Assembly: GCF_001278035.1 (NCBI RefSeq)
Contig: NZ_CP009452.1
Coordinates: 2,389,501-2,453,500 of the forward strand
DNA: 64,000 bases
Source of the DNA: Sphingopyxis sp. 113P3
Lineage (GTDB): Bacteria; Pseudomonadota; Alphaproteobacteria; Sphingomonadales; Sphingomonadaceae
Direction: 5' to 3'
Position 1 is the first letter of the stretch, and the number at the start of each line of letters is the position of its first letter. Below are positions 19,536 to 28,599 of this stretch, in pieces. A program made the translations under genes and the position numbers. The notes under the pieces were generated by a model. The model was not told where the DNA came from and searched no databases. It saw only the letters and a program-made list of their open reading frames with translations.

Positions 19536-22500
19536 GGTCGTAAACAAGCCTGTATGATGCTGGGTAAAGGGTGACTTCGCCCCCGTCGCGCATGGCGCGC
19601 AGGCGGGCGCCGGTCACTTCGATCGGGGCACCCTCCACGTTGGAAAGGATGAGTGCGTATTTGTCGGGATGCTGCTCTATCAGCCCCCAAACATCTGCCT
19701 CGAGTTGAAGCGGCTCCTGCTGAAGGCAGTGATCCTTGGGCCAGTAATAGCGAACCAGATCACCGCCCGCGGTGCGATGCTCCCAGGGGAAGCGCGCACC
19801 ATTGGCCTTGCCGATCCAGCTGCCGCTTTCATGGAAAAAGCGGTCTTCGCCGTCCTTGCGGAAACCCTGTGACTTTGCGAACCGCTCCATGATGCCCGGC
19901 TTCGGGGGCTTTGGCGTCGGCCTGGGGCGGGTGTCCCGATTGTCGATGCCATCGAGGGGCTGCTGTTCCTCTTCGCCGTCGGCATCATCATGAAGGGTCA
20001 GATCTTCGAAGCCCTGCTCCGGTGATACGGTCATATCGTCAGACGCGGTGTCAGGCTCGTCAGGGTGAAGATCAGATGGGTCCGGATTAGGTTTCGCTTC
20101 GAGCGCATTCTGGTCGGGCTCTTCACCTGACGGCACGTGCGCTACTGTGGGCAGCGAGGGTGCCGGGGTGAGAGCGAAATTCTCCGCGAGGTACTCTCGT
20201 ACGTCCTGTGCGGAACGATCGAAGCTGTAGTCGAGCGCAGCCTTGATGTCGGACCGGGCGAATACCTTGCCGATCTCCTCAGGCACACGGCGCGCGAGTT
20301 TCGCCTTGGGGAGCGGCTCCACGTACAGGCGCTCATCGAGCCACACGACATCTGCGCGGCGCGGTGTCCCGGCAGGCGTTCCGTTGATGTACGGGATGAT
20401 CTCCAGACCCGGCGTCTCGACCCAATCGGTCTTGGCGAGCATTGCTGCAGCAGCGCGCACCCGGTCAGTCTCTTCCTCGGCGTCGAGTTCGATCCGGCAC
20501 AGCTCGATACCAAGAGTCCGCAACCACTCCTTTTTGAGAGGCTGCCCTGCGAACAGAGGATCCTCCTGGAAACGCTCCTCTATCTGCGCTGCCAGCAGAG
20601 GCAGTTCTGAAAATGGCGGATTGGAAGTCGCTTCTCCGGGGAGCCGCTGCAGGTCTGCCGTCGCCTGCTTCACCCACTGGTGAAGGTGCCGCCACGGGAT
20701 GAGGGTCTGCATCGTCAGCGCATAGGCGAGATTCTCGACTGGCGACCACTCGCCAGCGAGGTTCAGCCAGTGCCCGCATTCCTCCCAGATGCGAATGGGA
20801 TGACGTACTAGTAGAGATCGAACGCGCCGAGCATCCTCTTGAGCAAGCGCGGCTCCTGACTCGAGGCCCTTCAACCACTCAATCGCAAGGTCCGCCGTTG
20901 GCCGATCGGACACGCCAATCTTCCGCCACAGGGCGAGGTCGCTCACCGAGCTGCCGATCACGGCCGCATCCGGCACATCCTCGTCGTCAGACGTCAAAAA
21001 GACCGACGACGCAGTCGCCCAAGAGCTATCATGGGTCAGAATGAGCTTCTCAGCTCGCAGCGCCTGGCGGATCTTCTGGAAGTCGGCGGTCGAGCACGTC
21101 TCGACCATCTGATCCAGTCGGCGGTACCACTTTTCGACCTCGTGGACGGGTGGCTTATCCGCTTTCGCCAGGGCTCGAAGGCAGTCGATTAGGCGGTCGG
21201 GGCCAGTGGGCGTGCTTCGCACACCCAGCAGGTCGAGGAGCGGTCGCGTGGTCTCGCGGTCCAAGAGGCCGTGCACGAACGGCTCCACGTCCATCAGGGA
21301 CTCTGTCTCCGGCGTGCGCCGGAGGAGGTCGTCCGGCTTCCGATGAAAGCCCCGCGTGTCAGACAAGCACGGCAGCTTTCGTAGCTTCAGCGCCCATGAC
21401 GGCAACAGCGGGCTGAACGTCATGGAGCGGGTGTTGCCGGTGGTCGCCACCTGGAGAAGCTTGGCACTTTTGGCCCGGGTCCAATAGGCCTCTCGCTGCG
21501 ACAGGATTCGATCGACGAGTGTGACCCAAATCCGATCGTCTTCGGCAGCCAAGGCCTGCCAGTGACGCCAGTAGGTCTCTTCGAAGTCCCAATCCTCGAT
21601 AACGAATTGGGAGGTGACATAGGGATACGACAACTCAGCTTGGTGACCTCGGAGCCGCGCCTCCTGTTCGATCTGGCGCTTGCCATAGACGCTGGTCCGC
21701 TTTGAAACCAAGGGAACGAACGTCAGGAGATTCGACCGGCCGGACGCTATCCACTTTTGCCAGTCTTCCGACGAGCAGGACGTGAAGGAGCGCGAATACT
21801 CCTGATGGAGAACACTGGCATCGCGCTGGGCCTCGGGCAGAAGATCGCCAAGCTTTCCATCTTCGTCGAAAAGGATGCCTTTGTCGCTCGACCGAAGGCA
21901 GAGATCGCGTGTGGCATACTTGAAGCTGTCGCCGACATTCGCACCCAGCTTTGCCGCAATCTGTGCCAGTTGAACGCAGCCTCCCAACGATACGCTGTCC
22001 TGGGAGAAGAACTCGGCTGCTACTTGGTCGATGACCTTGTTCGCATCGCTGGTGTCATCCAGGCCAATTTCTTCCAGGACGGCGTACGCCGCCTCCACGT
22101 CATCCTTCGCCACGGTGCCCGTGTCCTCGGAGGCACCGCGCCGCTGTTCGGCGAGGAAGCGCGGCCAATTCTGATTGAGTACGATCAGGTACTGCGAAAG
22201 GAATTCCCAGTCGCCTTCGGACTGAAGAAGCTTCTTCTCTCCAAGTCGGACAACCTCGCTCGCCGCATACAAGACATCCTTGCCTTGGACAGGGACGAGC
22301 TTGACAGATTCGGCGTCTACATAATGACGATAGCCCGTGATCTCCGGCGCGACATAGGCCCACAATACAAGAAGCTGGCGCCAGCTTTCTGGTCTAGGAA
22401 GATGTTTTTCCTGCAATATGCCGAGAAGCTTCTGCTTGCTGATATCCTCGACCAGTCCCCACCGAAGTAGCTTCTTTTGGTCACGCAGATCGATGCTGTG

Positions 22501-23748
22501 GCAAAGCGCCGGTCTCGCTTCCGGGTCCAGCAATGCTGATGCTTGTTCAGCCGGCCACACCTCGAGAACCGTGGTGGGAACGATGACGGATTGCTTCTCT
22601 AGAACGAGTTCCCCGCCTTCAGTGAGCAGGACCTCTTTGCCGTCGATGCGTTCCGCGAAGGCCTCCTCGACAATCGTTCCGCAGACGCCTTCCAATGAGC
22701 TGTCTTCTCTGTCGACGTCCGGGAAAAGGCCATAGGCGCGAGCGCGCTCGGCGAGCGATGAATTTTCTTCACCAAGCCAGCACAGCATGGCCGACGCAGC
22801 GAGTTTGCCCACCCGCTCCAGGAGCCAGCGGTTCGTCGGTGATGTCTCTGGATCTTTGATCTTTACCCGAGCAGGATCCTGAATAAACGGCGCGTTGCAG
22901 GCAAAGGGAAGCTCCGTCTCTACGCCAGTGGGAAGCACGACGTAGAGACGCCCCTTCGCACCGAGAACAACCTCGACTTTGCAGGGAGGGAAATCGGTGC
23001 CCTCTTCGGATCCGAGCATCCTCTCCTGCCGGATCTCTGCAAGCGCTTCCTCGGGGAATGCCTCCGGCTCGGACCTGATCAATAGGTACGATTCGTCATC
23101 CTTATCGTAGAGAGCCATCCATTCGCTGTCGGGAACAGGGCCCGGACCGAGACTCCCCCAATGGACTTCGCGATCGTTGATCCGCATACGACGGATGTTC
23201 TTGAAGAAGAGAAGCGAAACCGGACTTTTGAACCATTCCGCAAGATTCTTCTCGACCTCTCGCTGCCTGTGATGATCGCAGATCGGGACGCGAATTCTTG
23301 TATGGCCGTCAGTCCCAGCCGCTGTCGGTAGCCAGACTGGCTCTGTGAAGCGCTGGCGGTGAAACGCGACGCTGAGCGACGGCGTATGCAACTCAACCTG
23401 GTCCCCGAGGCTGAACGTGCTCTTGAAGCCAATCCCGCGGAAGCCGATGGTATGCAGCGCACGCTTGTTCGAGTACCCGAAGCGGCAGAGCGATGCGAAG
23501 TGCTCCTCCGCGAAATCCTCTCCGTCATGCTCGAAGATGAACACTCCATCTTCGATCCAAACAGCAGCAGAGTTTGCGCCAGCGTCATCGGCATTCTGAA
23601 GAAGCTCAGAGAGGATATGCCGTGGACTTTGCACCTGCTTGAAGAGCTGGTGCCATGGCCCGGCAAGCTCCGGGTCCTCTTCGAGTTGGTCCCACCGCTG
23701 CGCCGCCTTTTTGCGGATTGCGTCGAAGTATGCTGGCCGCGCGCTCAT
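19519..23748 (-). CDS. Sacsin-like GHKL ATPase protein
   Basis: Very large protein, 1409 aa, with an N-terminal Hsp90/sacsin-type ATPase fold. The N box is LSELLQNADDAGANSAAVWI, then FIFEHDGEDFAEEHFASL and the glycine-rich lid GFRGIGFKSTFSLGDQVELH. The middle thousand residues are helical-looking and unrecognised. An acidic Asp/Glu/Pro linker (about 1230-1300) leads to a compact C-terminal domain (PGIMERFAKSQGF…ADVWGLIEQHPDKYALILSN). The gene overlaps the helicase by 4 bp (ATGA) and the methyltransferase by 17 bp, so the three are probably translated together. Proteins of this class occur in bacterial defence islands; the biochemical role here is unknown. Confidence 0.8.
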   Translation of the reverse strand: MSARPAYFDAIRKKAAQRWDQLEEDPELAGPWHQLFKQVQSPRHILSELLQNADDAGANSAAVWIEDGVFIFEHDGEDFAEEHFASLCRFGYSNKRALHTIGFRGIGFKSTFSLGDQVELHTPSLSVAFHRQRFTEPVWLPTAAGTDGHTRIRVPICDHHRQREVEKNLAEWFKSPVSLLFFKNIRRMRINDREVHWGSLGPGPVPDSEWMALYDKDDESYLLIRSEPEAFPEEALAEIRQERMLGSEEGTDFPPCKVEVVLGAKGRLYVVLPTGVETELPFACNAPFIQDPARVKIKDPETSPTNRWLLERVGKLAASAMLCWLGEENSSLAERARAYGLFPDVDREDSSLEGVCGTIVEEAFAERIDGKEVLLTEGGELVLEKQSVIVPTTVLEVWPAEQASALLDPEARPALCHSIDLRDQKKLLRWGLVEDISKQKLLGILQEKHLPRPESWRQLLVLWAYVAPEITGYRHYVDAESVKLVPVQGKDVLYAASEVVRLGEKKLLQSEGDWEFLSQYLIVLNQNWPRFLAEQRRGASEDTGTVAKDDVEAAYAVLEEIGLDDTSDANKVIDQVAAEFFSQDSVSLGGCVQLAQIAAKLGANVGDSFKYATRDLCLRSSDKGILFDEDGKLGDLLPEAQRDASVLHQEYSRSFTSCSSEDWQKWIASGRSNLLTFVPLVSKRTSVYGKRQIEQEARLRGHQAELSYPYVTSQFVIEDWDFEETYWRHWQALAAEDDRIWVTLVDRILSQREAYWTRAKSAKLLQVATTGNTRSMTFSPLLPSWALKLRKLPCLSDTRGFHRKPDDLLRRTPETESLMDVEPFVHGLLDRETTRPLLDLLGVRSTPTGPDRLIDCLRALAKADKPPVHEVEKWYRRLDQMVETCSTADFQKIRQALRAEKLILTHDSSWATASSVFLTSDDEDVPDAAVIGSSVSDLALWRKIGVSDRPTADLAIEWLKGLESGAALAQEDARRVRSLLVRHPIRIWEECGHWLNLAGEWSPVENLAYALTMQTLIPWRHLHQWVKQATADLQRLPGEATSNPPFSELPLLAAQIEERFQEDPLFAGQPLKKEWLRTLGIELCRIELDAEEETDRVRAAAAMLAKTDWVETPGLEIIPYINGTPAGTPRRADVVWLDERLYVEPLPKAKLARRVPEEIGKVFARSDIKAALDYSFDRSAQDVREYLAENFALTPAPSLPTVAHVPSGEEPDQNALEAKPNPDPSDLHPDEPDTASDDMTVSPEQGFEDLTLHDDADGEEEQQPLDGIDNRDTRPRPTPKPPKPGIMERFAKSQGFRKDGEDRFFHESGSWIGKANGARFPWEHRTAGGDLVRYYWPKDHCLQQEPLQLEADVWGLIEQHPDKYALILSNVEGAPIEVTGARLRAMRDGGEVTLYPASYRLVYDHDRHA

Positions 23749-26700
23749 TTGGGCGGCTCCGCGCGGGAAAGGAGCTCGGCGAAATCATAGTTGATGCTGG
23801 TGACGCCGAAATCGGGTTCGCGTTGAAACGGACGACGCACATAGTGAACCTGGTGGTCGCCCGAATGAAGATCGCCCTTGAACTCAACAATCGCTAGAAT
23901 GAAGTCGTCGGGCTTGTTGAGTGAATAAAGGACTTCATTCTTGGTAACGGTGATCGTCGAGGCACTCTCGGCGCGGCCTTTGACCTCTAGGAAGCGGAGT
24001 CGGCCGGTCCCTGGAACCTGGCTCTCGACGTCGTATCCAAGCTTCTCTAGCTCGCGGTCAACTGGCTCGTAGCCAAGGCCCCTCTCAACCTCCATGACGA
24101 TCTGGCGGGCGCGCGCAGCAGCCAGTTGGGTATCCGGCGAGACCGCAGGGGCTTTGATCTGATCGGGCGCCATCTTTGCCAGCAGGCCGATCGGTACAAC
24201 CAGCATTCCTCCAATCACGACAGGCGGGAGGGGTGAAAGCTTTGCTTCAAGCCGAAGCTCGGTCATTCTTTTCTCAAGCCGCGCTTGAAGTTGATCTGCT
24301 CGGCGGCGAGCTTCGTTGGAATTCAGCCGGGCGTTCGCCTTGCCTGCCTGTTCTTGAAGCTTTAGCTCTTCGGCGCGGTGATCCCAGTATGTGATTTCCT
24401 TCGTCAGGCGCTCTTTTACCGCAGCCTCGGTCTTCGCTATCAGCTCCAGCCGCCGTCCGGAAACTTCCTTAACGTGATCGGGAACGACGTTTCCAATGGC
24501 ATGCGCTTGTGCCTTGGCCTCAAGGTCCCGGCTGAGCCAAGAACACTCCGGGCGCTGCAGAATTTCGCTCGCGGCAGGTTCGTCCTCGCGAAGCGGACGA
24601 TAATCGAGGTACGGCGCATAGCTTAGATGGCGAGCATTGCCATTGGCATCCATCTCCACGTACAGCATTCGTTTTGAGACGATGCGACGATCGCCTGACC
24701 GAGTTTGACTGCCGTCCTGGATCGCGTGCTCAAGGTAGAAGAGCATGCGCGGGCTCTCACCAGGGTCCCGTTCGTCGACCAAGACGGCTCCGCGACGCAT
24801 CACGTCGCGATGGCGCTCAAGGGTTAGGTCGAGTGTCGCATCGAGCAGAGGATGTCCCGGACAAACGAAAGCCGCGAGTGGCTGGCCCTGCGGCGCTATA
24901 AGGGCTTTATCGAAGGCTATTCGTTCATAGCGGGACAGAACGGGCTCACCCAGCCCGATCAGCCGATCCCGGTTCCTAATTGGCGCGGGAACACGGCTGA
25001 TCTCGTACCTTCGGTGTTCCCGCTGTCGAGCAGTGCCGCCCAGCTCCTTAAATGCTTCAAGGAAGAAAGATTCGATATAGTGGGGCTGCAGACGGCGGGC
25101 ATCCGCACGCTCCATTTCTTCTCGGACTCGATGAACACGGCTGGCGTCCATGGATTCCGGAGCAAGAACTCGATCTTCAAGCAGCGTCCGGAGTTTCTCG
25201 TGATCAAGGGCCCCCTCCACGGCTTTGGTGAGATGCTCTTTAATTTCCGGCTTCTCACCAAAGCGGATAGCTTCAATCAACAGCTCGCGGAGTGGTTTGC
25301 CGTCGAAGACGACCTTCCCGAGTACGTCAAACACCTGGCCGCCAAGTGCTTCCCGAGCGCGCTCAAGTTTTTCGAGCAACGTTCGGTACACGTCGCCCTC
25401 ACGCGTTTCATCGGCAACCAAGTTCCAAAGGAAACAAACCTCAGTCTGGCCAATTCTGTGAATCCGACCGAAGCGCTGCTCAAGGCGATTGGGGTTCCAA
25501 GGCAGGTCGTAATTCACCATCAGATGCGCCCGCTGAAGGTTGATGCCTTCACCTGCCGCATCCGTAGCGATGAGGACTTTCACCTGGGGATCGTGACGAA
25601 AGGCCTCCTGGGCCTTCATGCGATCCTCTCGGCCGACGCCGCCGTGGATCGTGACCACGGCCTCTCTTTGGCCGAGGAGTGTGCTCACGCGGTTGGTCAA
25701 GTATGTGAGCGTGTCGCGGTGCTCGGTGAAGATCACGAGCTTCTGGTGTGGTGATGCCTTTGGAACAGGAACGCCAGCATCATACGGCGCTGCATCTTCA
25801 GCTAACTGATTGGCTATGGCGGCAGGCGTGAATATCTCCCCCAAGAGCTCGGCGAGCTCCCGCCATTTCTTATCTTCTCCACCTCTTCGAACACCGAGGG
25901 CGAGTTTTTCTAGATCGATAAGGGTCGCGATCTCAGCTCGAAGCTCGTCAATAGTTCGAGCCGCTGTAGCTTGATCCAGGATTTGATCTTCGGTGTCTTC
26001 CAGTTCCTGATCCGGCGCATCCTCAAGGTCATCTAGATCCTCGGCGTCGAAAGTTGGGCCAGAGCTTGATAGGGCCTGAACGACCGCCCCGCGCTGCAGG
26101 AGTTCCAACTCACGCAAGCGACTTTCAAGTCGCTCACGACGCCGACGCAATGACTGATAGATGGCTTCCGGCGATGAGGCGAGACGGCGCTGCAGGATTG
26201 TTAGCGCAAATCCAACAGTCCCGGCTCTCTTATCGTTCTGAAGCGCCTCAGCCCGATTGAATTCTTCGCGAACGTAGGCCGTCACAGCCTTGTAGAGTTC
26301 TGCCTCCTTATCAGATAGCCGGTAGGGAACAGTCTTTGCTACTCGAGGCGGGAACAATGGCGTTGCGTCGAATTTCAGGAGGTTTTCCTTCACCATCCGC
26401 CGCATCAGATCGGATACGTCACTGGCATGCACGCCATCGCGGAACCGGCCCTCGAAGCGGTCACCGTCTATCAGCGCCATAAATAGCTGAAAGTCCGCCT
26501 CCTTACCGTTGTGAGGCGTCGCGGTCATTAGAAGGAAGTGACGAGTCAGAGCAGAGAGCCGCTGTCCTAGTTGGTAGCGCTTCGTGTACTTGACCTCGCC
26601 ACCAAAGAAACTCGCAGACATTTTGTGCGCTTCGTCGCACACTACGAGATCCCACCTTGCATCTGGGACTTCGAGCTTCGCCTGCAAATCCTCGTTGCGG

Positions 26701-27329
26701 CTGAGTTTGTCCAGACGCGCGATGACTAGATTGTTTTCTAGGAACCAGTTTCCGGTCCTTGCGGCCTCCAGCTTGTCGTTCGTCATAATCTCGAACGGAA
26801 GCTGAAAGCGGCGATACAGCTCATCCTGCCATTGCTCGGCAAGGCTTCCAGGGCAAACTACCAAACAGCGATGAAGGTCGCCTCGGGCAACGAGCTCCTT
26901 TATGAGGAGGCCCGCCATAATCGTTTTGCCTGCGCCGGGGTCGTCAGCCAACAGAAACCGCAGCGGCTGGCGGGGAAGCATTTCCTCATAGACCGCCGTG
27001 ATTTGGTGCGGCAGCGGTTCAACCAAAGAGGTGTGGACCGCCAGAACCGGATCAAAAAGGTGAGCTAGTCTGATGCGGTGGGCCTCCGAAACGAGCCGGA
27101 AGAGCCGGCCGTCACCATCGAGACTCCACGGCCTCCCTTCTTCGACGACTTCTAGCCGTGCCTCATCGTGCCGATAGAGCAGCTCATTCGCGACCTTCCC
27201 TCGTGCATCCTTGTAGGTCAGTTCTAGAGCTTCAGAGCCGTACCACTGAACATTGACAACGGTCACAAGCCCGTCTGGCAACACCCCGCGAAGTGAAGTA
27301 TTCGGCAGAAGTTCTTCGAGGCGCGCCAT
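23745..27329 (-). CDS. SNF2-family helicase with C-terminal DUF3883 domain
   Basis: Superfamily 2 ATPase, 1194 aa. Motif I is LLADDPGAGKTIMAGLL, motif II LVVCDEAHKM, motif III TATPHNG; the C-terminal helicase lobe shows FTEHRDTLTYL and the motif V-VI run VLIATDAAGEGINLQ to FGRIHRIGQ. After a coiled coil (about 990-1040) comes a DUF3883 (NOV C-terminal) domain with RFLEVKGRAESA, a Glu-x-Lys pattern like that of PD-(D/E)XK nucleases. It starts 1 bp after the regulator stop with a GGGGGAG ribosome site and overlaps the next gene by ATGA. Translocation or DNA remodelling against unmodified invading DNA is the likely role, by analogy with helicases in DISARM and BREX-like systems. Confidence 0.85.
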   Translation of the reverse strand: MARLEELLPNTSLRGVLPDGLVTVVNVQWYGSEALELTYKDARGKVANELLYRHDEARLEVVEEGRPWSLDGDGRLFRLVSEAHRIRLAHLFDPVLAVHTSLVEPLPHQITAVYEEMLPRQPLRFLLADDPGAGKTIMAGLLIKELVARGDLHRCLVVCPGSLAEQWQDELYRRFQLPFEIMTNDKLEAARTGNWFLENNLVIARLDKLSRNEDLQAKLEVPDARWDLVVCDEAHKMSASFFGGEVKYTKRYQLGQRLSALTRHFLLMTATPHNGKEADFQLFMALIDGDRFEGRFRDGVHASDVSDLMRRMVKENLLKFDATPLFPPRVAKTVPYRLSDKEAELYKAVTAYVREEFNRAEALQNDKRAGTVGFALTILQRRLASSPEAIYQSLRRRRERLESRLRELELLQRGAVVQALSSSGPTFDAEDLDDLEDAPDQELEDTEDQILDQATAARTIDELRAEIATLIDLEKLALGVRRGGEDKKWRELAELLGEIFTPAAIANQLAEDAAPYDAGVPVPKASPHQKLVIFTEHRDTLTYLTNRVSTLLGQREAVVTIHGGVGREDRMKAQEAFRHDPQVKVLIATDAAGEGINLQRAHLMVNYDLPWNPNRLEQRFGRIHRIGQTEVCFLWNLVADETREGDVYRTLLEKLERAREALGGQVFDVLGKVVFDGKPLRELLIEAIRFGEKPEIKEHLTKAVEGALDHEKLRTLLEDRVLAPESMDASRVHRVREEMERADARRLQPHYIESFFLEAFKELGGTARQREHRRYEISRVPAPIRNRDRLIGLGEPVLSRYERIAFDKALIAPQGQPLAAFVCPGHPLLDATLDLTLERHRDVMRRGAVLVDERDPGESPRMLFYLEHAIQDGSQTRSGDRRIVSKRMLYVEMDANGNARHLSYAPYLDYRPLREDEPAASEILQRPECSWLSRDLEAKAQAHAIGNVVPDHVKEVSGRRLELIAKTEAAVKERLTKEITYWDHRAEELKLQEQAGKANARLNSNEARRRADQLQARLEKRMTELRLEAKLSPLPPVVIGGMLVVPIGLLAKMAPDQIKAPAVSPDTQLAAARARQIVMEVERGLGYEPVDRELEKLGYDVESQVPGTGRLRFLEVKGRAESASTITVTKNEVLYSLNKPDDFILAIVEFKGDLHSGDHQVHYVRRPFQREPDFGVTSINYDFAELLSRAEPPK

Positions 27330-27330
27330 A

Positions 27331-28212
27331 TTACTCCCCCTTGTCCGCAGACGCGCTCGCGGTTTGGACCTGAGTGCGATTTATGAGTACAATTTGCTGA
27401 TCCTGAGGGCGCCGCGCTGTGGGGTCGGTGTCCAGCCCCAGCCTCTTGAGTGCATAGTAGAGAAGGGCCTTGCGCACGGGGATCTTTGCCCGGCCGCAGC
27501 GCATCCCGTAATCGAGGGCAATGACCTTCTGCTGCGTCTCGGACAGCTGTGGGTGCGGTCCGATCTCCAAAGTCACTTGCTCGTTCCAGTCGGCGTCACC
27601 ATCGGCACCGACCTCGCTCGGTTTGGTGCCGCGGGTCTCGATGATCCGCGAGAGCAGAAAATCCTTGAAGCTCTGATCGGTGAGACAGAAGGCCCGTGTG
27701 TGCCAGCGGAAACCGTCGAACCCGATCGCGTGTGGTGCGATCCACCGCCAGCGCGGCTCCGGCTGGGACAGGGACTGGTATTTGACCTCGATGGCTTCCG
27801 ATCGGCGGACTGCGGCGACCACCGAACGTAGCGTTTTGGCGTTGACGCCCCGCACTGGCGTCGGCGCGGAGTCGTAGGACGGAAACTGGCCGATCCAGGC
27901 GTCAGCACGGTCGAGGATGCCGTCGGCAACGGAACGAAGCTGAGAGAGGTAACGGCTGGCGTCCGGCTTCAGAAACAGGGGGTCGAACTTGCTGCCTCTG
28001 ATGTAGGTCCGGGCGCTCTTGTCGTAGACCATGTTGTCCGGAGCCATGCCGATGTAGCGGTTCAGGTCGGTGGACGCCTGGTTCACCGACACACCGAACG
28101 CATCCATCAGATCGCCCCGATTCACATGCCCCTCCCAAAATAGGCGGAATTCGATGAATTCGAGCCGTCGCTCGACGCCCCACCGAAGATCAGCCTTCTC
28201 TGTTCCCACCAT
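27331..28212 (-). CDS. WYL-domain transcriptional regulator
   Basis: Regulator of 293 aa, first gene of the defence operon. It has an N-terminal winged helix (ERRLEFIEFRLFWEGHVNRGDLMDAFGVSVNQASTDLNRYI), a WYL domain (EVKYQSLSQPEPRWRWIAPHAIGFDGFRWHTRAFC) and a C-terminal dimer domain. The size and order match the CapW/BrxR family, which represses anti-phage operons and is thought to release DNA on sensing a nucleotide or nucleic acid ligand. It is followed by the helicase after 1 bp. An inverted repeat (28239-28260) just upstream is a candidate self-regulatory operator. Confidence 0.85.
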   Translation of the reverse strand: MVGTEKADLRWGVERRLEFIEFRLFWEGHVNRGDLMDAFGVSVNQASTDLNRYIGMAPDNMVYDKSARTYIRGSKFDPLFLKPDASRYLSQLRSVADGILDRADAWIGQFPSYDSAPTPVRGVNAKTLRSVVAAVRRSEAIEVKYQSLSQPEPRWRWIAPHAIGFDGFRWHTRAFCLTDQSFKDFLLSRIIETRGTKPSEVGADGDADWNEQVTLEIGPHPQLSETQQKVIALDYGMRCGRAKIPVRKALLYYALKRLGLDTDPTARRPQDQQIVLINRTQVQTASASADKGE

Positions 28213-28238
28213 GCACTCCCAGTGACATGATCCACCCT

Positions 28239-28260
28239 GAAACTAGGCTCGCCCAGTTTC
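28239..28260. promoter_or_regulatory. Candidate operator of the WYL regulator
   Basis: GAAACT (28239-28244) and AGTTTC (28255-28260) separated by 10 bp, 27-48 bp upstream of the regulator start. BrxR/CapW proteins bind inverted repeats in their own promoters; here the assignment rests on position and symmetry. Confidence 0.45.
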
Positions 28261-28383
28261 TGGATTTTCGATCAAGCTATCTGAGAAGCGGTGTGGGTTC
28301 AATCGAAATTGGTAGGGTCTGCAAGCAGGGGAGAGGGCCAGGATGGCGGCCGCGCCTCGGGCAACCGCCATCTTGAAGCTAGG

Positions 28384-28599
28384 TCAGGCGCCCGCTTGCT
28401 GAACCTGGCCAGGGTCGGAGGTGCTGGAGCGGACAATCGACTGCTCGTATTCCTCGACATCGGACAGACGATAGACCACCCGGCCGCCGACCTTGAGAAA
28501 CTTTGGCCCCTCACCGGTCCAACGCCACCGCTCAAGTGTGCGATGGCTGATCCCCCAGCGCACCGCCAGTTCAAGTTGGTTCATGCATGTTGCCTTCAT
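28384..28599 (-). CDS. Small helix-turn-helix protein (AlpA/MerR-like)
   Basis: 71-aa protein with a single DNA-binding fold: NQLELAVRWGISHRTLERWRWTGEGPKFLKVGGRVVYRLSDVEEYE. This is the helix_turn_helix_17 pattern of phage excisionases and AlpA regulators, including the typical KVGGRVVYR wing. I chose the start at 28599, which has AAAGGAC upstream; the longer frame has no ribosome site. It lies upstream of the WYL regulator on the same strand, separated by about 170 bp, and may be the control gene of the integrated element. Confidence 0.75.
   Translation of the reverse strand: MKATCMNQLELAVRWGISHRTLERWRWTGEGPKFLKVGGRVVYRLSDVEEYEQSIVRSSTSDPGQVQQAGA

Noticed and set aside
13347..28212. Naming the operon DISARM
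   Set aside because: DrmA and DrmB (DUF1998) proteins and a PLD-type DrmC are missing; the helicase and methylase alone do not justify the name.
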